From the NCBI RefSeq assembly GCF_022790535.1, contig NZ_LOHG01000005.1, forward strand, positions 267,972-331,971: a DNA stretch of 64,000 nucleotides, written 5' to 3'. Position numbers and translations under genes: made by a program. The notes beneath the pieces are model-generated. The model saw only the letters and a list, made by a program, of their open reading frames with translations, did no database searches and was not told the DNA's origin. Shown piece after piece: positions 1-8,845 of the stretch (positions are counted from its first letter, which is position 1; each line of letters begins with the position of its first letter). Source of the DNA: Pseudomonas maioricensis. Lineage in GTDB: Bacteria > Pseudomonadota > Gammaproteobacteria > Pseudomonadales > Pseudomonadaceae.

Positions 1-131
1 AGCCGTGGGCCGCCGCAATGGGCCATCCATGGCCCTGTGCGGCTAACCCGGCATCCTTGCCGGGCTGCCCACGGTTCAGAATCTGCGGACGGCCAGCGTG
101 GTTTAACGGGGCGCTTAAGATCAAGATCAAA
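1..131. repeat. Cloverleaf-like palindromic repeat element
   Basis: The first ~75 bases fold as a three-way structure. An outer 8-bp stem pairs 3-10 with 67-74. One arm is closed by 12-16/39-43 and contains the inner inverted repeat GGCCAT/ATGGCC (21-26/29-34). A second arm pairs CCCGGCA (47-53) with TGCCGGG (58-64). An AT-richer tail follows to about 131. No convincing protein is encoded here. From memory, near-identical sequences occur in many copies in Pseudomonas genomes, so I infer a dispersed intergenic element. Its left boundary may lie outside the window. Confidence 0.6.
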
Positions 132-135
132 ATCC

Positions 136-160
136 AAAGCAAAGCAAAGCAAAGCAAAGT
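136..160. repeat. Pentanucleotide tandem repeat (AAAGC)n
   Basis: Four perfect AAAGC units plus a fifth ending in T (AAAGT) lie directly after the cloverleaf-like repeat. The 5-bp period is prone to slipped-strand length change. It lies outside any supported gene, between the repeat element and the 3' end of the GGDEF gene, so any effect would be on the intergenic region only. Confidence 0.7.
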
Positions 161-226
161 AACGGGTTACACCTCAAGCTCACGAGTCGCCGCAGGTTCA
201 ACCGATCCGATCAGCTCTCAGCACAC

Positions 227-1273
227 TCAACCCGCCACAACCAGTTGGTTACGCCCCTGTTGCTTGCCTTGATACAGGGCCTGATCGGCGCGGTTAAGGG
301 CGCTTTCGAAGCTTTCTGCCGGGCGGATTTCGCTGACGGCCAGGGTCGCAGTGACTACCAGCGGCCCATGGTCCACTTGTCCCACCCATTCGCGAATACG
401 CCGCAGGATGCGCTCTGCCACTGCCTGGGCAGCCTGCGCCGAGGTGTCGGGCATGAGCACCAGAAATTCTTCGCCGCCCCAACGGGAAGCAACGTCGGTG
501 GCGCGTACGTTGCTGTTGATGGCCTCTGCGACTCGCTGAAGGATCAGGTCGCCCTGCTCGTGCCCCAGGCGGTCGTTGATCTGTTTGAAGTGGTCGATGT
601 CCAGCAGGATGATTGCTGACGGTACCGAGTCGGCCAGTTGCCGCACCCCGAGCATCACCCTGCGCCGGTTATAGAGGTTGGTCAGGCTGTCGCGATTGGC
701 GGTGTGAAACAGGTTCAGTTGCATAGACCGCGTAAAGCGCACAGACAAAGCAGTGCCGTGCAATAGCACGCCAATGGCGGTCAGGACATTGACGATACCG
801 AACACCTCGAGCAACTGCGGCGCCACACCGGAATTGATGCCCATCTGCCCACGCAACGCGAAGCCGCCTACCGAGACGACGAGAATGGCCAGATTAAGCA
901 TTAACCGTGGGCGCCGCGCACTCTGAAAACTGAACGCGATAATGGGAATAACGCAGTAAAGGTAGAAGTAAAAATTGCTGTTCCAACCCAGCACCCAGGT
1001 CGCCAGCAGCGCGTGGAGGATGATTTCCACACTCATCACCATCCCGGCAAAGCTGTAGCGCCCCATACGGATGGCAGTGAGGCAGGCCACATAAGCCAGA
1101 ATGCTCAGGCCGTTACCGACAGCCAGCGAAACTACTTTCAGCGCGCAGAACAGTACGAACAATACGAGGTGAATACAGAAGGCGATCTGCACAATAGGTA
1201 CAATGTGCCGCCAGAACTGCGCGGTGGTTTCACGCAACAGTTGCGCACGGTCACTCGCCGATAGGGTGTTCAT
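227..1273 (-). CDS. Membrane-anchored diguanylate cyclase (GGDEF)
   Basis: Predicted inner-membrane diguanylate cyclase making cyclic di-GMP from two GTP. The first ~180 residues are hydrophobic with about five or six membrane segments and no recognised sensor domain. The GGDEF domain occupies about residues 185-345, with the active-site signature GGEEF near residue 267 and the DxxHFKxIND substrate motif. An inhibitory-site RxxD (RATD) sits exactly five residues before GGEEF, so product inhibition is likely. I start it at the ATG at 1273, preceded by GAGG at good spacing; a TTG one codon upstream is also possible. It stands alone, transcribed towards the repeat element. Activity is inferred from intact motifs. 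Confidence 0.88.
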   Translation of the reverse strand: MNTLSASDRAQLLRETTAQFWRHIVPIVQIAFCIHLVLFVLFCALKVVSLAVGNGLSILAYVACLTAIRMGRYSFAGMVMSVEIILHALLATWVLGWNSNFYFYLYCVIPIIAFSFQSARRPRLMLNLAILVVSVGGFALRGQMGINSGVAPQLLEVFGIVNVLTAIGVLLHGTALSVRFTRSMQLNLFHTANRDSLTNLYNRRRVMLGVRQLADSVPSAIILLDIDHFKQINDRLGHEQGDLILQRVAEAINSNVRATDVASRWGGEEFLVLMPDTSAQAAQAVAERILRRIREWVGQVDHGPLVVTATLAVSEIRPAESFESALNRADQALYQGKQQGRNQLVVAG

Positions 1274-1652
1274 CAAGCAGCCTCATTAGTGCGATGCATC
1301 CAAGCGAGCAGTGCGAATAAAATTTGGGTTTATGTCCAAGCTATCAACTGACTTCGAGTGGCCTTGATCTCGGTGACAAGGCGTGTCCCGGTAAATCCGG
1401 TTACTACGAGCGTCTGTCGAGGCATCGAGTTCCCTGTTGCAGAGCGCCATATGCGGCTCGCGCTGCTGCAGTGTGCGCCGTACGTTATTTTTATTCTGCG
1501 CTGAGCGTTACAGAGCTCATGCTCTGCTGAAGAAAGGTAAGAGTAGTGGAGATGTTCAAACAACCGCTCAGAAGCGGAAACTCAAGATGACTCGGTTGAT
1601 CATCAAGCCGCCACCTGAACCTGCATGACGGCCTGTCAGACATCAGGAGGTT
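1274..1652. other. Intergenic region, no gene recognised
   Basis: About 380 bases between two leftward genes. It must hold the promoter of the GGDEF gene near its left side. Short open frames on both strands show no family features and no good ribosome-binding sites. No REP palindrome or clear terminator was seen. Confidence 0.5.
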
Positions 1653-2270
1653 TTAAAGCAGATCTGGACGGCTCGACTTCAAGGCCGCTTCGCTGACCTT
1701 TCCCTGAATGGAACACGTCAACATGCCCTTGCTGCCCCCGGCCAGGTCGGCAGGCGCAGGCTCGACCATCAGGATCCGCTCGGAGGTGTCGGTGACGAGC
1801 TTGCCAGCGGTATCACCTGAGGTCTCGGGCAGCCATTTCGACTGCTTCTCGGACCAGATTTCCGGCCGGGCAAACACGCCGTTGGCCGACAACAGCGCCA
1901 GAGAGTGCTCTTTCTTCAGCGACGCTACGACCTGCTCAGGCGACTGCTGAACATAGAACCCCCAATTGATGATGCGCGAGCCCATCAGATCCATATCCTC
2001 GGCGAAAAAACCCGTCAAAGACAAAGCGCCAACCACCACTGGCTTATCGAAGACCCAGCGCTGGCCCATCTCACTCTTGGTGCCGCCCTGCAGGGTGATA
2101 TGGCCGTTTTCCTGCTTGCTGGAAACCAGTGACTTGAACGGTGCTTGCGTAACCACCGGGAACGACTGGGTGCCGCAGCTCAAGAAATCAGCCAGCGAGT
2201 CTGTGGCGGCTGAAGCATTGGCAGCTGTAAACAGCGCGATGGCAGGAAGAATCAAAGCAGAGAGTTTCAT
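1653..2270 (-). CDS. Exported hypothetical protein
   Basis: 205-residue protein with a clear Sec signal peptide: MK start, hydrophobic stretch and an ANASA-A cleavage site near residue 21. The mature part has two cysteines that could form a disulphide (one near residue 32, one near residue 186) and is otherwise soluble, so a periplasmic location is likely. I do not recognise the family with certainty. The gene is monocistronic, and its upstream ribosome-binding site is weak. Function unknown. Confidence 0.7.
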   Translation of the reverse strand: MKLSALILPAIALFTAANASAATDSLADFLSCGTQSFPVVTQAPFKSLVSSKQENGHITLQGGTKSEMGQRWVFDKPVVVGALSLTGFFAEDMDLMGSRIINWGFYVQQSPEQVVASLKKEHSLALLSANGVFARPEIWSEKQSKWLPETSGDTAGKLVTDTSERILMVEPAPADLAGGSKGMLTCSIQGKVSEAALKSSRPDLL

Positions 2271-2403
2271 TGGCAGGTTTCAGTCCTTTAATAATGAGGG
2301 TCGTGGATCCGTCGCACCACAACGGTGCCTTATTGACGACCGCGCAAAATTAGCTGAATGGCCTTATGCCGTCCACCGACAACGTACTCGGCGAGCCAGC
2401 GTG

Positions 2404-2940
2404 TCAGCCAATATCCGGAATCAGCCCTAACAGATCGGTAGAACCGACATCAACGCCCGCCTGCGTCAGCAGCGTCGTCGCCTGCCCGCGGTGGTGGGTC
2501 TGATGATTGAAGAAGTGAATCAACAATCCATAGAAATCACGTGCTGCCGGAATGCCCGCAGTATTGGTGTAGCCCAGCACCACATCAAGATCGGCCTCCC
2601 GCAACCCGGCGGCCCACTCGATGATTGCCTGATCAACCCGTGTGCGCTGCACCGCCAGTTCAGCCAGGCTGCTATAGACCTGCTCATTCAAGGCTTCGGG
2701 ATCAGGCAGGGCACGCACTACATCCAGCGCCGGAAACCCTGCCGGATGCCGTGCGAAGCGTTTGAGCCAGAGGGTATCGCCCACCAGCAGATGGTTCAGC
2801 GTGCCCATGATTGAACCGAAGAATGCATTGCGGTCCGTGCTCAAGGCCTCTTCCGGCAGGCTGGCGGCAGCGACACACAGCTTGTCGTTCATCCACTGGT
2901 TATAAGCGGCCATGAGCTGGATATGATCGAGACGATTCAA
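2404..2940 (-). CDS. DinB/YfiT-fold family protein
   Basis: A 178-residue four-helix-bundle protein of the DinB/DUF1993-like superfamily, many of which are metal-dependent thiol transferases (bacillithiol or mycothiol type) or damage-inducible proteins of unknown role. The three-His metal site is visible as LNHLLVGD and HQTHHRGQ. I start it at TTG 2940 because an AGGA box lies about 9 bases upstream and the family begins just before the 'LMAAYNQW' helix. The longer in-frame extension to 3060 has no family-like sequence. It is divergent from the EthD-domain gene. Substrate unknown. Confidence 0.75.
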   Translation of the reverse strand: MNRLDHIQLMAAYNQWMNDKLCVAAASLPEEALSTDRNAFFGSIMGTLNHLLVGDTLWLKRFARHPAGFPALDVVRALPDPEALNEQVYSSLAELAVQRTRVDQAIIEWAAGLREADLDVVLGYTNTAGIPAARDFYGLLIHFFNHQTHHRGQATTLLTQAGVDVGSTDLLGLIPDIG

Positions 2941-3139
2941 GGTAGGGTTTCCTGGCAATACGCCATAGAAGGAAGCGCAAAAGCGGACTTTGCGAGATTC
3001 AGTAAGCGCCTGCAAGTACGTCTGCCAAGCGACATATCGGTGGGAAGACCGGGGCGTCACTTACCTGAAGATAAACCGAACGACTGAAAACAGGCCCACT
3101 CTCACCTTCATGCGAATATTTTCCTGCTTGAGGTGAATC

Positions 3140-4018
3140 ATGATCGAGATCAACAGCTATACCACCGTGAAACGACGCGAGCGCGTGCCCCATGAAATCT
3201 TCGCCACCTACTGGCGCGATGTGCATGGCCCGCTCTGCTCCCGGCTGCCCGGGCTCGGTTTGTATATCCAGCACCACTTTTCCCGAAATCAGGACGCTCA
3301 TCTTTGGCCGTTGGCCGATGGCGTTGAGGAAATAGCCGATTACGAACTGGATGGCGGAGTCGAGATCGGCTTCGCTTCAGCCCAGGACCAGAAGCAGTTT
3401 CAGCAAGCCAGCTCGATACTCTTCTCTGACGAACAGAACATGTTCGAGGAAACCCTCGCCTACGATTTGCCGAAAGGTTCGACGACTTTGGTTAACCGCC
3501 TGAACGATGACAGGTTCAACGGCCCGGATCGCCTGGATCGCATCCATGTGCACTTCAGTCCTCGCACCAGTCTCGCGCAATTGCACGACTACCTGAGTAA
3601 CGATCTGGCCAAGGCATTGGCCCATGCCGATGAGGTGCTGAAATTAACCTTGCACCTGTGCCAACCGTTCAACAACGACGGCATGCACCCACCTGCACCC
3701 AATGTCGCTCATCACGCCGTGCCCGCGCGGGCGGAGCTTGCAATCATGGAGATAGCGTTCGAAAGCCCGCTGGCCCGACGCCGTTTTTTCGACAGCCCGT
3801 TATTCACGGCCACACAGGAAGCCCAAGGCAAACACATTGCCCAACTGAAAGCCTTCGCCGTGTCAGGGCTCTACACCTATGTACGTGACGGCAACCTCAC
3901 GACGGCGGGCTTGCGCGGCAGCCGGGCAGCGGAACTAATCGATTACCTGGGAGCCATCAACCAGCGCACGCCAGAGGTTGAGCACTTGTTGTTGAAAGGA
4001 GTTTTGGCAGACGTCTAG
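3140..4018 (+). CDS. EthD-domain protein (dimeric alpha-beta barrel)
   Basis: 292-residue protein with an N-terminal EthD-like ferredoxin fold: the FATYWRDVHGPL signature lies at about residues 20-35. A second barrel-like half covers about residues 130-250. EthD-type proteins act in degradation of ethers and other organics or in polyketide-like chemistry, often with unknown substrate. The start is well supported by GAGGTGAATC directly before the ATG. It is divergent from the DinB-fold gene and followed by an MFS exporter about 110 bases on. No specific reaction can be assigned. Confidence 0.7.
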   Translation: MIEINSYTTVKRRERVPHEIFATYWRDVHGPLCSRLPGLGLYIQHHFSRNQDAHLWPLADGVEEIADYELDGGVEIGFASAQDQKQFQQASSILFSDEQNMFEETLAYDLPKGSTTLVNRLNDDRFNGPDRLDRIHVHFSPRTSLAQLHDYLSNDLAKALAHADEVLKLTLHLCQPFNNDGMHPPAPNVAHHAVPARAELAIMEIAFESPLARRRFFDSPLFTATQEAQGKHIAQLKAFAVSGLYTYVRDGNLTTAGLRGSRAAELIDYLGAINQRTPEVEHLLLKGVLADV

Positions 4019-4131
4019 CAAAGGCCACGGCTCCATCTGGACGCCAAAGCATGACCCTATGCCCAACAGTTATTTGACCATTTGATCAACAATCCCTAGG
4101 GTAGCGGCCTTTGTGAATACCTGAGACGCCC

Positions 4132-5310
4132 ATGACCGCCCACGCCAAACTGCCCTCCACTGTCTACCTGCTGGGGTTGACGATTTTCTCTCTGGTAACT
4201 GCCGAATTCATGGTTGCCGGGATGATGCCAGCCTTGGCCGATGCTTTTTCGGTCAGCCTGGCGCAAGTGGGTAATCTGATTGCGTTCTATGCCTTGGGCA
4301 TGGCATTGGGTGGGCCTCCGGTCACGGTGTTATTGCTGAGCCGTGGCATCAGCAACAAGCGCGCATTGGTGGGGCTACTGGCGGTCTATGTCGCTGCCGG
4401 TATTCTGGCCGCCATGGCTCCGAGCTACACGGTGCTGGCCCTGGCGCGAATTCTCATGGGTGTGTCCAGCGCCGCCTGTATCGGGTTGTGCATGACCGTC
4501 TGTGCCGGATTGGTTGCGCCGCAGTTCCGCGGCAGAGCGGTGTCAGTGGTGCTGGCAGGGTTGATGCTTTCGCCGGTTGCCGGCGTGCCATTGACCGCTT
4601 GGGTCGAGCAGCATTTTGGCTGGCGAGCCAGTTCGTGGCTGGTCGTGTTGCTGGCACTGATCTGCAGCGTACTTGCCGCAGCACGCTTGCCCGTCAGTGA
4701 AGCTGGCAGCGAACCGGCACTGAGCCATCAATGGGACGCCTTGAAAAACCGCAGCCTGTGGGGCGCCTATATCACCAGCGGACTGATTATCGGTGCCACC
4801 TTTGCCGCATTCAGTTATTGCACCCCGATCCTGATTGAAGAAGTCGGCATCGCGCCAGGCCACGTGGCGCCTTTACTGGCGCTGTATGGCGTCGCTAACT
4901 TGCTGGGGAACATGGTTGTGGGCCGCATTGCGGATCGCTACACCCTCCCCGCACTGGGCTGGGGCCTGCTTTTGCTGGTACTGGCATTAAGCGGCTTTGC
5001 GTTGGCGGGCGATCACCTCTGGTTGAACCTGACCTGCTTTATCACACTGGGCCTGACGGGCGTGGCGCTCAACCCGGCAATGGTCGCGCGAGTGATGAAA
5101 GCCGCAGAGCCCGGTGCATTGGTGAACACCCTGCACACGTCGGTGATCACGGCTGGCTTGGCGTTGGGCAGTTGGGGCGGCGGCACCGCCATCGACGCCG
5201 GTTATGGCCTGCGAGCCCCATTGTGGGTAGGCGCGGGACTGGCATTACTGGGGTTGCTGAGCCTGGCGCGGCCAATGGCTGCACGTGAAGTGGCAAGGCC
5301 CTGCGCTTAA
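4132..5310 (+). CDS. MFS transporter, DHA1 drug/sugar efflux type
   Basis: 392-residue, 12-segment major facilitator protein of the AraJ/Cmx-like drug:proton antiporter group. The N-terminal 'LVTAEFMVAGMMPALA' segment and the RILMGVSSAACIG helix are typical of DHA1 exporters. Substrate cannot be read from sequence; arabinose-like sugars, chloramphenicol or amino-acid metabolites are family precedents. The upstream Shine-Dalgarno is weak (GAGACG). The short gap before it contains the self-complementary TTGATCAA, which might be an operator. No adjacent regulator was found. Confidence 0.82.
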   Translation: MTAHAKLPSTVYLLGLTIFSLVTAEFMVAGMMPALADAFSVSLAQVGNLIAFYALGMALGGPPVTVLLLSRGISNKRALVGLLAVYVAAGILAAMAPSYTVLALARILMGVSSAACIGLCMTVCAGLVAPQFRGRAVSVVLAGLMLSPVAGVPLTAWVEQHFGWRASSWLVVLLALICSVLAAARLPVSEAGSEPALSHQWDALKNRSLWGAYITSGLIIGATFAAFSYCTPILIEEVGIAPGHVAPLLALYGVANLLGNMVVGRIADRYTLPALGWGLLLLVLALSGFALAGDHLWLNLTCFITLGLTGVALNPAMVARVMKAAEPGALVNTLHTSVITAGLALGSWGGGTAIDAGYGLRAPLWVGAGLALLGLLSLARPMAAREVARPCA

Positions 5311-5408
5311 AGCCCGACTGCGCGACGGCGCTGGCCCCATGTCAGCTTTCGTTTCGCGGTTGCCTCTACTAGGGTGGATAAATGACTTTCCAAACCGGAG
5401 TAGAGAAT

Positions 5409-6083
5409 ATGTTCAGACACCTTTTGTCAGCGTTCGCAGGTCTTGTCCTGTTCAGTAGCCAGGTGCTGGCCGAGCCCCTCAAGATCAGCGTTATCGGTGC
5501 CGGTAACGTCGGTGGAACGCTGGGCACGCTGTGGGCCAAAGCAGGCCATTCGGTCATGTTTTCCTCACGGCACCCCACAGAACTTACCGACCTGGTGAAG
5601 ACCGCAGGCCCCAACACACGAGCGGGTTCGGTCAGTGATGCCGCCGCATGGGGTGATGTGATCGTCTTGACGGTTCCTTATGGAGCAATGCCGACGCTTT
5701 CAGAACAACTGAAGGACAAACTGAACGGCAAAGTGGTGCTCAGCGCCAGCAACCCCTTCAGCGGTCGTGATGGAGACACAGGACGCAAAGCGCTTGACCA
5801 AGGCGTGGCATCAGCCGACCGGGAGTATCTGCCGGACGTGCATCTGGTTCGGGCGTTCAACGCCATCGGTTACGCGTCCATGGAAAGCCAGTCGGGCAAA
5901 AACAAAGCGATCCCGACCTTTGCCGATGACGACAAGGCCCGCGAGGTAGGCGCCAGGCTGGTGCGCGACGCAGGGTTCATTCCAGTGATGCTGCCGCTGG
6001 CCAGAGCCAACGAAGGTCTGCCCGGCGGACCCGCCAGCGGCGTCTGGAATGAGGCCGAACTCAAGCAAAGGCTCGGCCTCTAG
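5409..6083 (+). CDS. F420-dependent NADP reductase-like protein with signal peptide
   Basis: 224-residue NAD(P)-binding protein of the 'NADP oxidoreductase, coenzyme F420-dependent' family. The Rossmann motif GAGNVGGTLG, the SSRHP segment and the late LARANEG region match the family. Unusually the Rossmann fold is preceded by about 21 residues that look like a Sec signal peptide with a VLA-EP cleavage site, so the mature protein may be periplasmic. Start ATG 5409 is chosen because GGAG lies 8 bases upstream; an upstream ATG at 5382 has no such site. Pseudomonads lack F420, so the true cofactor is probably NADP(H). Confidence 0.78.
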   Translation: MFRHLLSAFAGLVLFSSQVLAEPLKISVIGAGNVGGTLGTLWAKAGHSVMFSSRHPTELTDLVKTAGPNTRAGSVSDAAAWGDVIVLTVPYGAMPTLSEQLKDKLNGKVVLSASNPFSGRDGDTGRKALDQGVASADREYLPDVHLVRAFNAIGYASMESQSGKNKAIPTFADDDKAREVGARLVRDAGFIPVMLPLARANEGLPGGPASGVWNEAELKQRLGL

Positions 6084-6159
6084 TTGCAGCGTCAAGGTCA
6101 GTTCATTCCCGGCATCAACCACACTCATCAAACAAAATACCTGATTGGGAATGCGTTTC

Positions 6160-6223
6160 TGTAGGAGCTCACGAGCAACGCGAGGCAGCGATAGCGTCCT
6201 GTCTGATGCACCGCTATCGCGAG
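6160..6223. repeat. REP palindromic element
   Basis: A Pseudomonas-type REP pair: CTGTAGGAGCTCACGAGCAA begins the left part and GCGATAGCG faces CGCTATCGC across a short spacer. The full 'GTAGGAGC' head appears on one side only, so the right half looks degraded. It lies in the roughly 300-base gap after the F420-reductase-like gene. Confidence 0.6.
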
Positions 6224-6382
6224 CAATGTGGATTGCACCCCCACTCACTCGTACAGGGTCCATGTTTGCTACGCGACAGCGCGGCTGTCTGGACCACGGG
6301 GAGGTCCTTGATGACGGCGTGCCCCGAGCGTTAGTACCGACACTGTAGAACCCGGCCGCAGAAACCGGATCTGAAACTCACC

Positions 6383-6592
6383 TCACCGGCGGCTAAGCGC
6401 GCTGCCGTGATGCATTGCCAGATGACCAGTCTTGTCGCTTTTGACCTCATATTGCGGATGCTCTTTCGACGCGGGCCGATGTTTGCCCATGAATTCAACA
6501 TCCTTGACGTGGACCTTGGTCACCTTGCCATGGATTTCACCCGCCTCTGAGTTCCAGCTAACGGCATCGCCGCTCTTGAAAGTGGTGGTCAT
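6383..6592 (-). CDS. Small TUDOR-domain protein (HVA1/DUF2945 family)
   Basis: 69-residue soluble protein. The sequence FKSGDAVSWNSEAGEIHGKV, the later KHRPASKEHPQYEVKSDKTG and the HHGSAL ending match the 'hypervirulence associated protein, TUDOR domain' family, a small beta-barrel of unknown molecular role common in soil and plant bacteria. GGGAG lies 8 bases before the ATG, supporting the start. It is monocistronic and divergent from the second GGDEF gene. Confidence 0.75.
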   Translation of the reverse strand: MTTTFKSGDAVSWNSEAGEIHGKVTKVHVKDVEFMGKHRPASKEHPQYEVKSDKTGHLAMHHGSALSRR

Positions 6593-6813
6593 TCAAGCTC
6601 TCCCGCTCTGATTCCACAAGGTGCGCCCGGCCATTGGGGCAGCGTCCAGCCTTACCGACGCCTTTCCTGTAGAGACCTGTAGGCCCCGGAAATTCACGAT
6701 GATGGCACCACTGGTCCAGCAACCGCCCAATACCCGACAGTAGCGCTCTGAAAAATCCGTCCGAACGCTTACAATCCCGCCCTTTATCGCTCACCAGAAA
6801 GGCCAGTCAGTCC

Positions 6814-7992
6814 ATGGCGCTCGACCCACCCACGCTGCTCATCCTTACCATCGCCCTTGCGGCGGCCGCTGCCTTGTACCTAGCGGTCGAATGGCGCAGC
6901 GTTCGTGAATCCTCGCTGCTCTACTGGAGCGCCGGTTTTGCGACGATCAGCATCGGTTCCACCCTCGCCCTGCTGCGCATGAGCGGTTTTTTGTTGATCG
7001 GCATCTGGTTTGCCAACGGCTTGCTGGTGGCGGCACACTGGCTTTTCCTCGCGGGTGTGGCGCGTTTTACCGAAGTGCGCCTGTCGCGCGCCTGGCTTCT
7101 GATCCCAGTCGCTTGGCTAGCCCTGCTTTTGTTACCAAGCGATCCGGCGTGGTCGAAAGTCATGCTCGTGGCCAACTCGCTGCTGGTGGCCCTGCTCACA
7201 CTAAGAGCCAGCTTGCTCCTGCGCCCCCACGGCAGATCACTCAGTGTCGGGGCGGTACAACTGCGTTATGTGCTGCTCATTCATGGCCTGTTCTACGTGG
7301 CCAAGGCGATACCGCCTCTGGTACCAGGCACGTTGATCGACCTTGCGGCGTTTCGCGGCGAGATCATTCAGATATCACTGGTTGAAGGGGCGATGGCGAT
7401 CATGCTTATTGCACTCTCCATGACCGGGACTGAGCGCTATCGCCGGGAAATGCGCATCGCCCGGCTGGCCGCCCGCGACCCTTTGACCGCCCTGTACAAC
7501 CGCCGCGCCCTTGAAGTACGGGCACAGCGGCTGCTGGATCAAGTCACAAGCACTCGACCCGGCGCTTTGCTGCTGATCGATATCGATAACTTCAAACTGG
7601 TTAACGACCTGTTCGGCCACACCGCTGGCGACCGCTTGCTCATTACGCTGAGTGAGATGATCCGTTCAAACCTGCCACAAGGCTCCCTGGCAGCACGACT
7701 GGGCGGTGACGAGTTCGTCATTCTGCTCAATAACGCTTCTCGTGACCGCATTCTTGAACTGGGCAATGCGCTGCGCAGCCAGTTTCACAACGCTACTTCA
7801 CAAACGTTCAACACGCCCCAGGCGGTGACGTTGAGCATCGGCGCGAACCTGTTTGACCAACCGCCCGTCAGCCTCGCGGCGTTGATCGAACAAGGCGATG
7901 CTGCGCTGTACACCTCAAAACGTGAAGGGCGCGACAGTGTTCGGCTGGTCGATCAAACCGCAGCGATTCGCGAGTCCCTCCAGGCAAATTAG
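6814..7992 (+). CDS. Membrane-anchored diguanylate cyclase (GGDEF)
   Basis: 392-residue predicted cyclic di-GMP synthase. Six to seven membrane helices fill about residues 1-205 and a GGDEF domain covers about 220-380. The catalytic signature GGDEF (near 297-301) and DIDNFKLVND are intact. Unlike the cyclase at 227-1273, no RxxD inhibitory site is present five residues before GGDEF (PQGS is there instead), so feedback control may be absent. The sensory part is not a named MASE domain that I can identify. Monocistronic. Confidence 0.87.
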   Translation: MALDPPTLLILTIALAAAAALYLAVEWRSVRESSLLYWSAGFATISIGSTLALLRMSGFLLIGIWFANGLLVAAHWLFLAGVARFTEVRLSRAWLLIPVAWLALLLLPSDPAWSKVMLVANSLLVALLTLRASLLLRPHGRSLSVGAVQLRYVLLIHGLFYVAKAIPPLVPGTLIDLAAFRGEIIQISLVEGAMAIMLIALSMTGTERYRREMRIARLAARDPLTALYNRRALEVRAQRLLDQVTSTRPGALLLIDIDNFKLVNDLFGHTAGDRLLITLSEMIRSNLPQGSLAARLGGDEFVILLNNASRDRILELGNALRSQFHNATSQTFNTPQAVTLSIGANLFDQPPVSLAALIEQGDAALYTSKREGRDSVRLVDQTAAIRESLQAN

Positions 7993-8149
7993 CGGCAGCC
8001 CGGGGCGACCAGGTCGCCCCCATGAAGAGCTGTAAATGTTTATATGGCCTCGCTCTCTGTAGGAAGGATCGTTCCAATCTGTGAGAGGTGCGGTTAGAGT
8101 GTCGCCCCCGCGAAATTGGATCCCGGGATTCTAGGCTATGGAGTTTTCA

Positions 8150-8485
8150 ATGAAGTACATCAGTAAAGTTGCCGCATCTGCCGTTCTCGGTCTCGCCCTG
8201 GCAGGTTGCACCGGTACCGCCATCAAATCCCCGCACTATGACAGCAACCAATACACCGTGCTGGGTCACAGTGAGGCAAGCGCCACCGGCCTGATGTTGT
8301 TCGGCATTATCCCCATCCGCCAGAACAGCCGCTTCGTACGCGCCCAGACTTCCGCCATCAACGCTAAAGGCGGCGATGCGATGATCAACACCCAAGTCCA
8401 GGAAAACTGGTTCTGGGCCTGGATCCTGAGCGGTTACACCACCACTATCTCCGGTGACGTGATCAAGCTGAAAAACGCACAATAA
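8150..8485 (+). CDS. Small lipoprotein, unknown function
   Basis: 111-residue lipoprotein: type II signal peptide with lipobox LALAG-C near residue 19. GGAG lies 6 bases before ATG 8150, which I prefer to the upstream ATG at 8138. The mature part is beta-rich, with a hydrophobic 'GLMLFGIIPI' segment and a 'WFWAWILSGYTTTISGDVIK' ending, a pattern I know from small outer-membrane or periplasmic lipoproteins of pseudomonads of unknown role. A strong terminator follows 65 bases downstream, so it is likely a one-gene unit. Confidence 0.78.
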   Translation: MKYISKVAASAVLGLALAGCTGTAIKSPHYDSNQYTVLGHSEASATGLMLFGIIPIRQNSRFVRAQTSAINAKGGDAMINTQVQENWFWAWILSGYTTTISGDVIKLKNAQ

Positions 8486-8548
8486 CAAGTGCGCAGGTTT
8501 GTTCAGCATTGAGTAGACGAATCATGCCGCACTGCTTATTCGTCTAAA

Positions 8549-8592
8549 GAAAACGCCGCTTTTCTCGATACAGAGAAAGCGGCGTTTTTTCG
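8549..8592 (+). terminator. Rho-independent terminator
   Basis: An inverted repeat of about 14 bp (AAACGCCGCTTTTCTC against GAGAAAGCGGCGTT, one bulge) is followed by a run of six T. It sits about 65 bases after the lipoprotein gene stop and should end that transcript. Confidence 0.9.
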
Positions 8593-8845
8593 TTCTGCGG
8601 TCCCTCTCCCGGATCGCGCCTAACACGCACTTTATTGCGGGCCCGATATCACAGGTTTCAGTCATTCATGGCAGGCCAGGAACCGACCGAAGGGTGTACC
8701 GGTCATAAACGGATTCGCGGCCCTTCCATGCAGTCCTTCCAGTGAACGCAGGCGCACTGCCGAGAGTGGCAGCGCTGCGGGTTTGACCGTGCAAACGCCC
8801 AATGCTTCTGATCTGATGCGGTGACCAGGGAACAACAATGCGAAA

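Noticed and set aside
6558..6794. 78-codon minus-strand ORF upstream of the HVA1-family gene
   Set aside because: It overlaps the start of the HVA1-family gene in another frame, has no family features and no ribosome-binding site; it is probably the promoter region.
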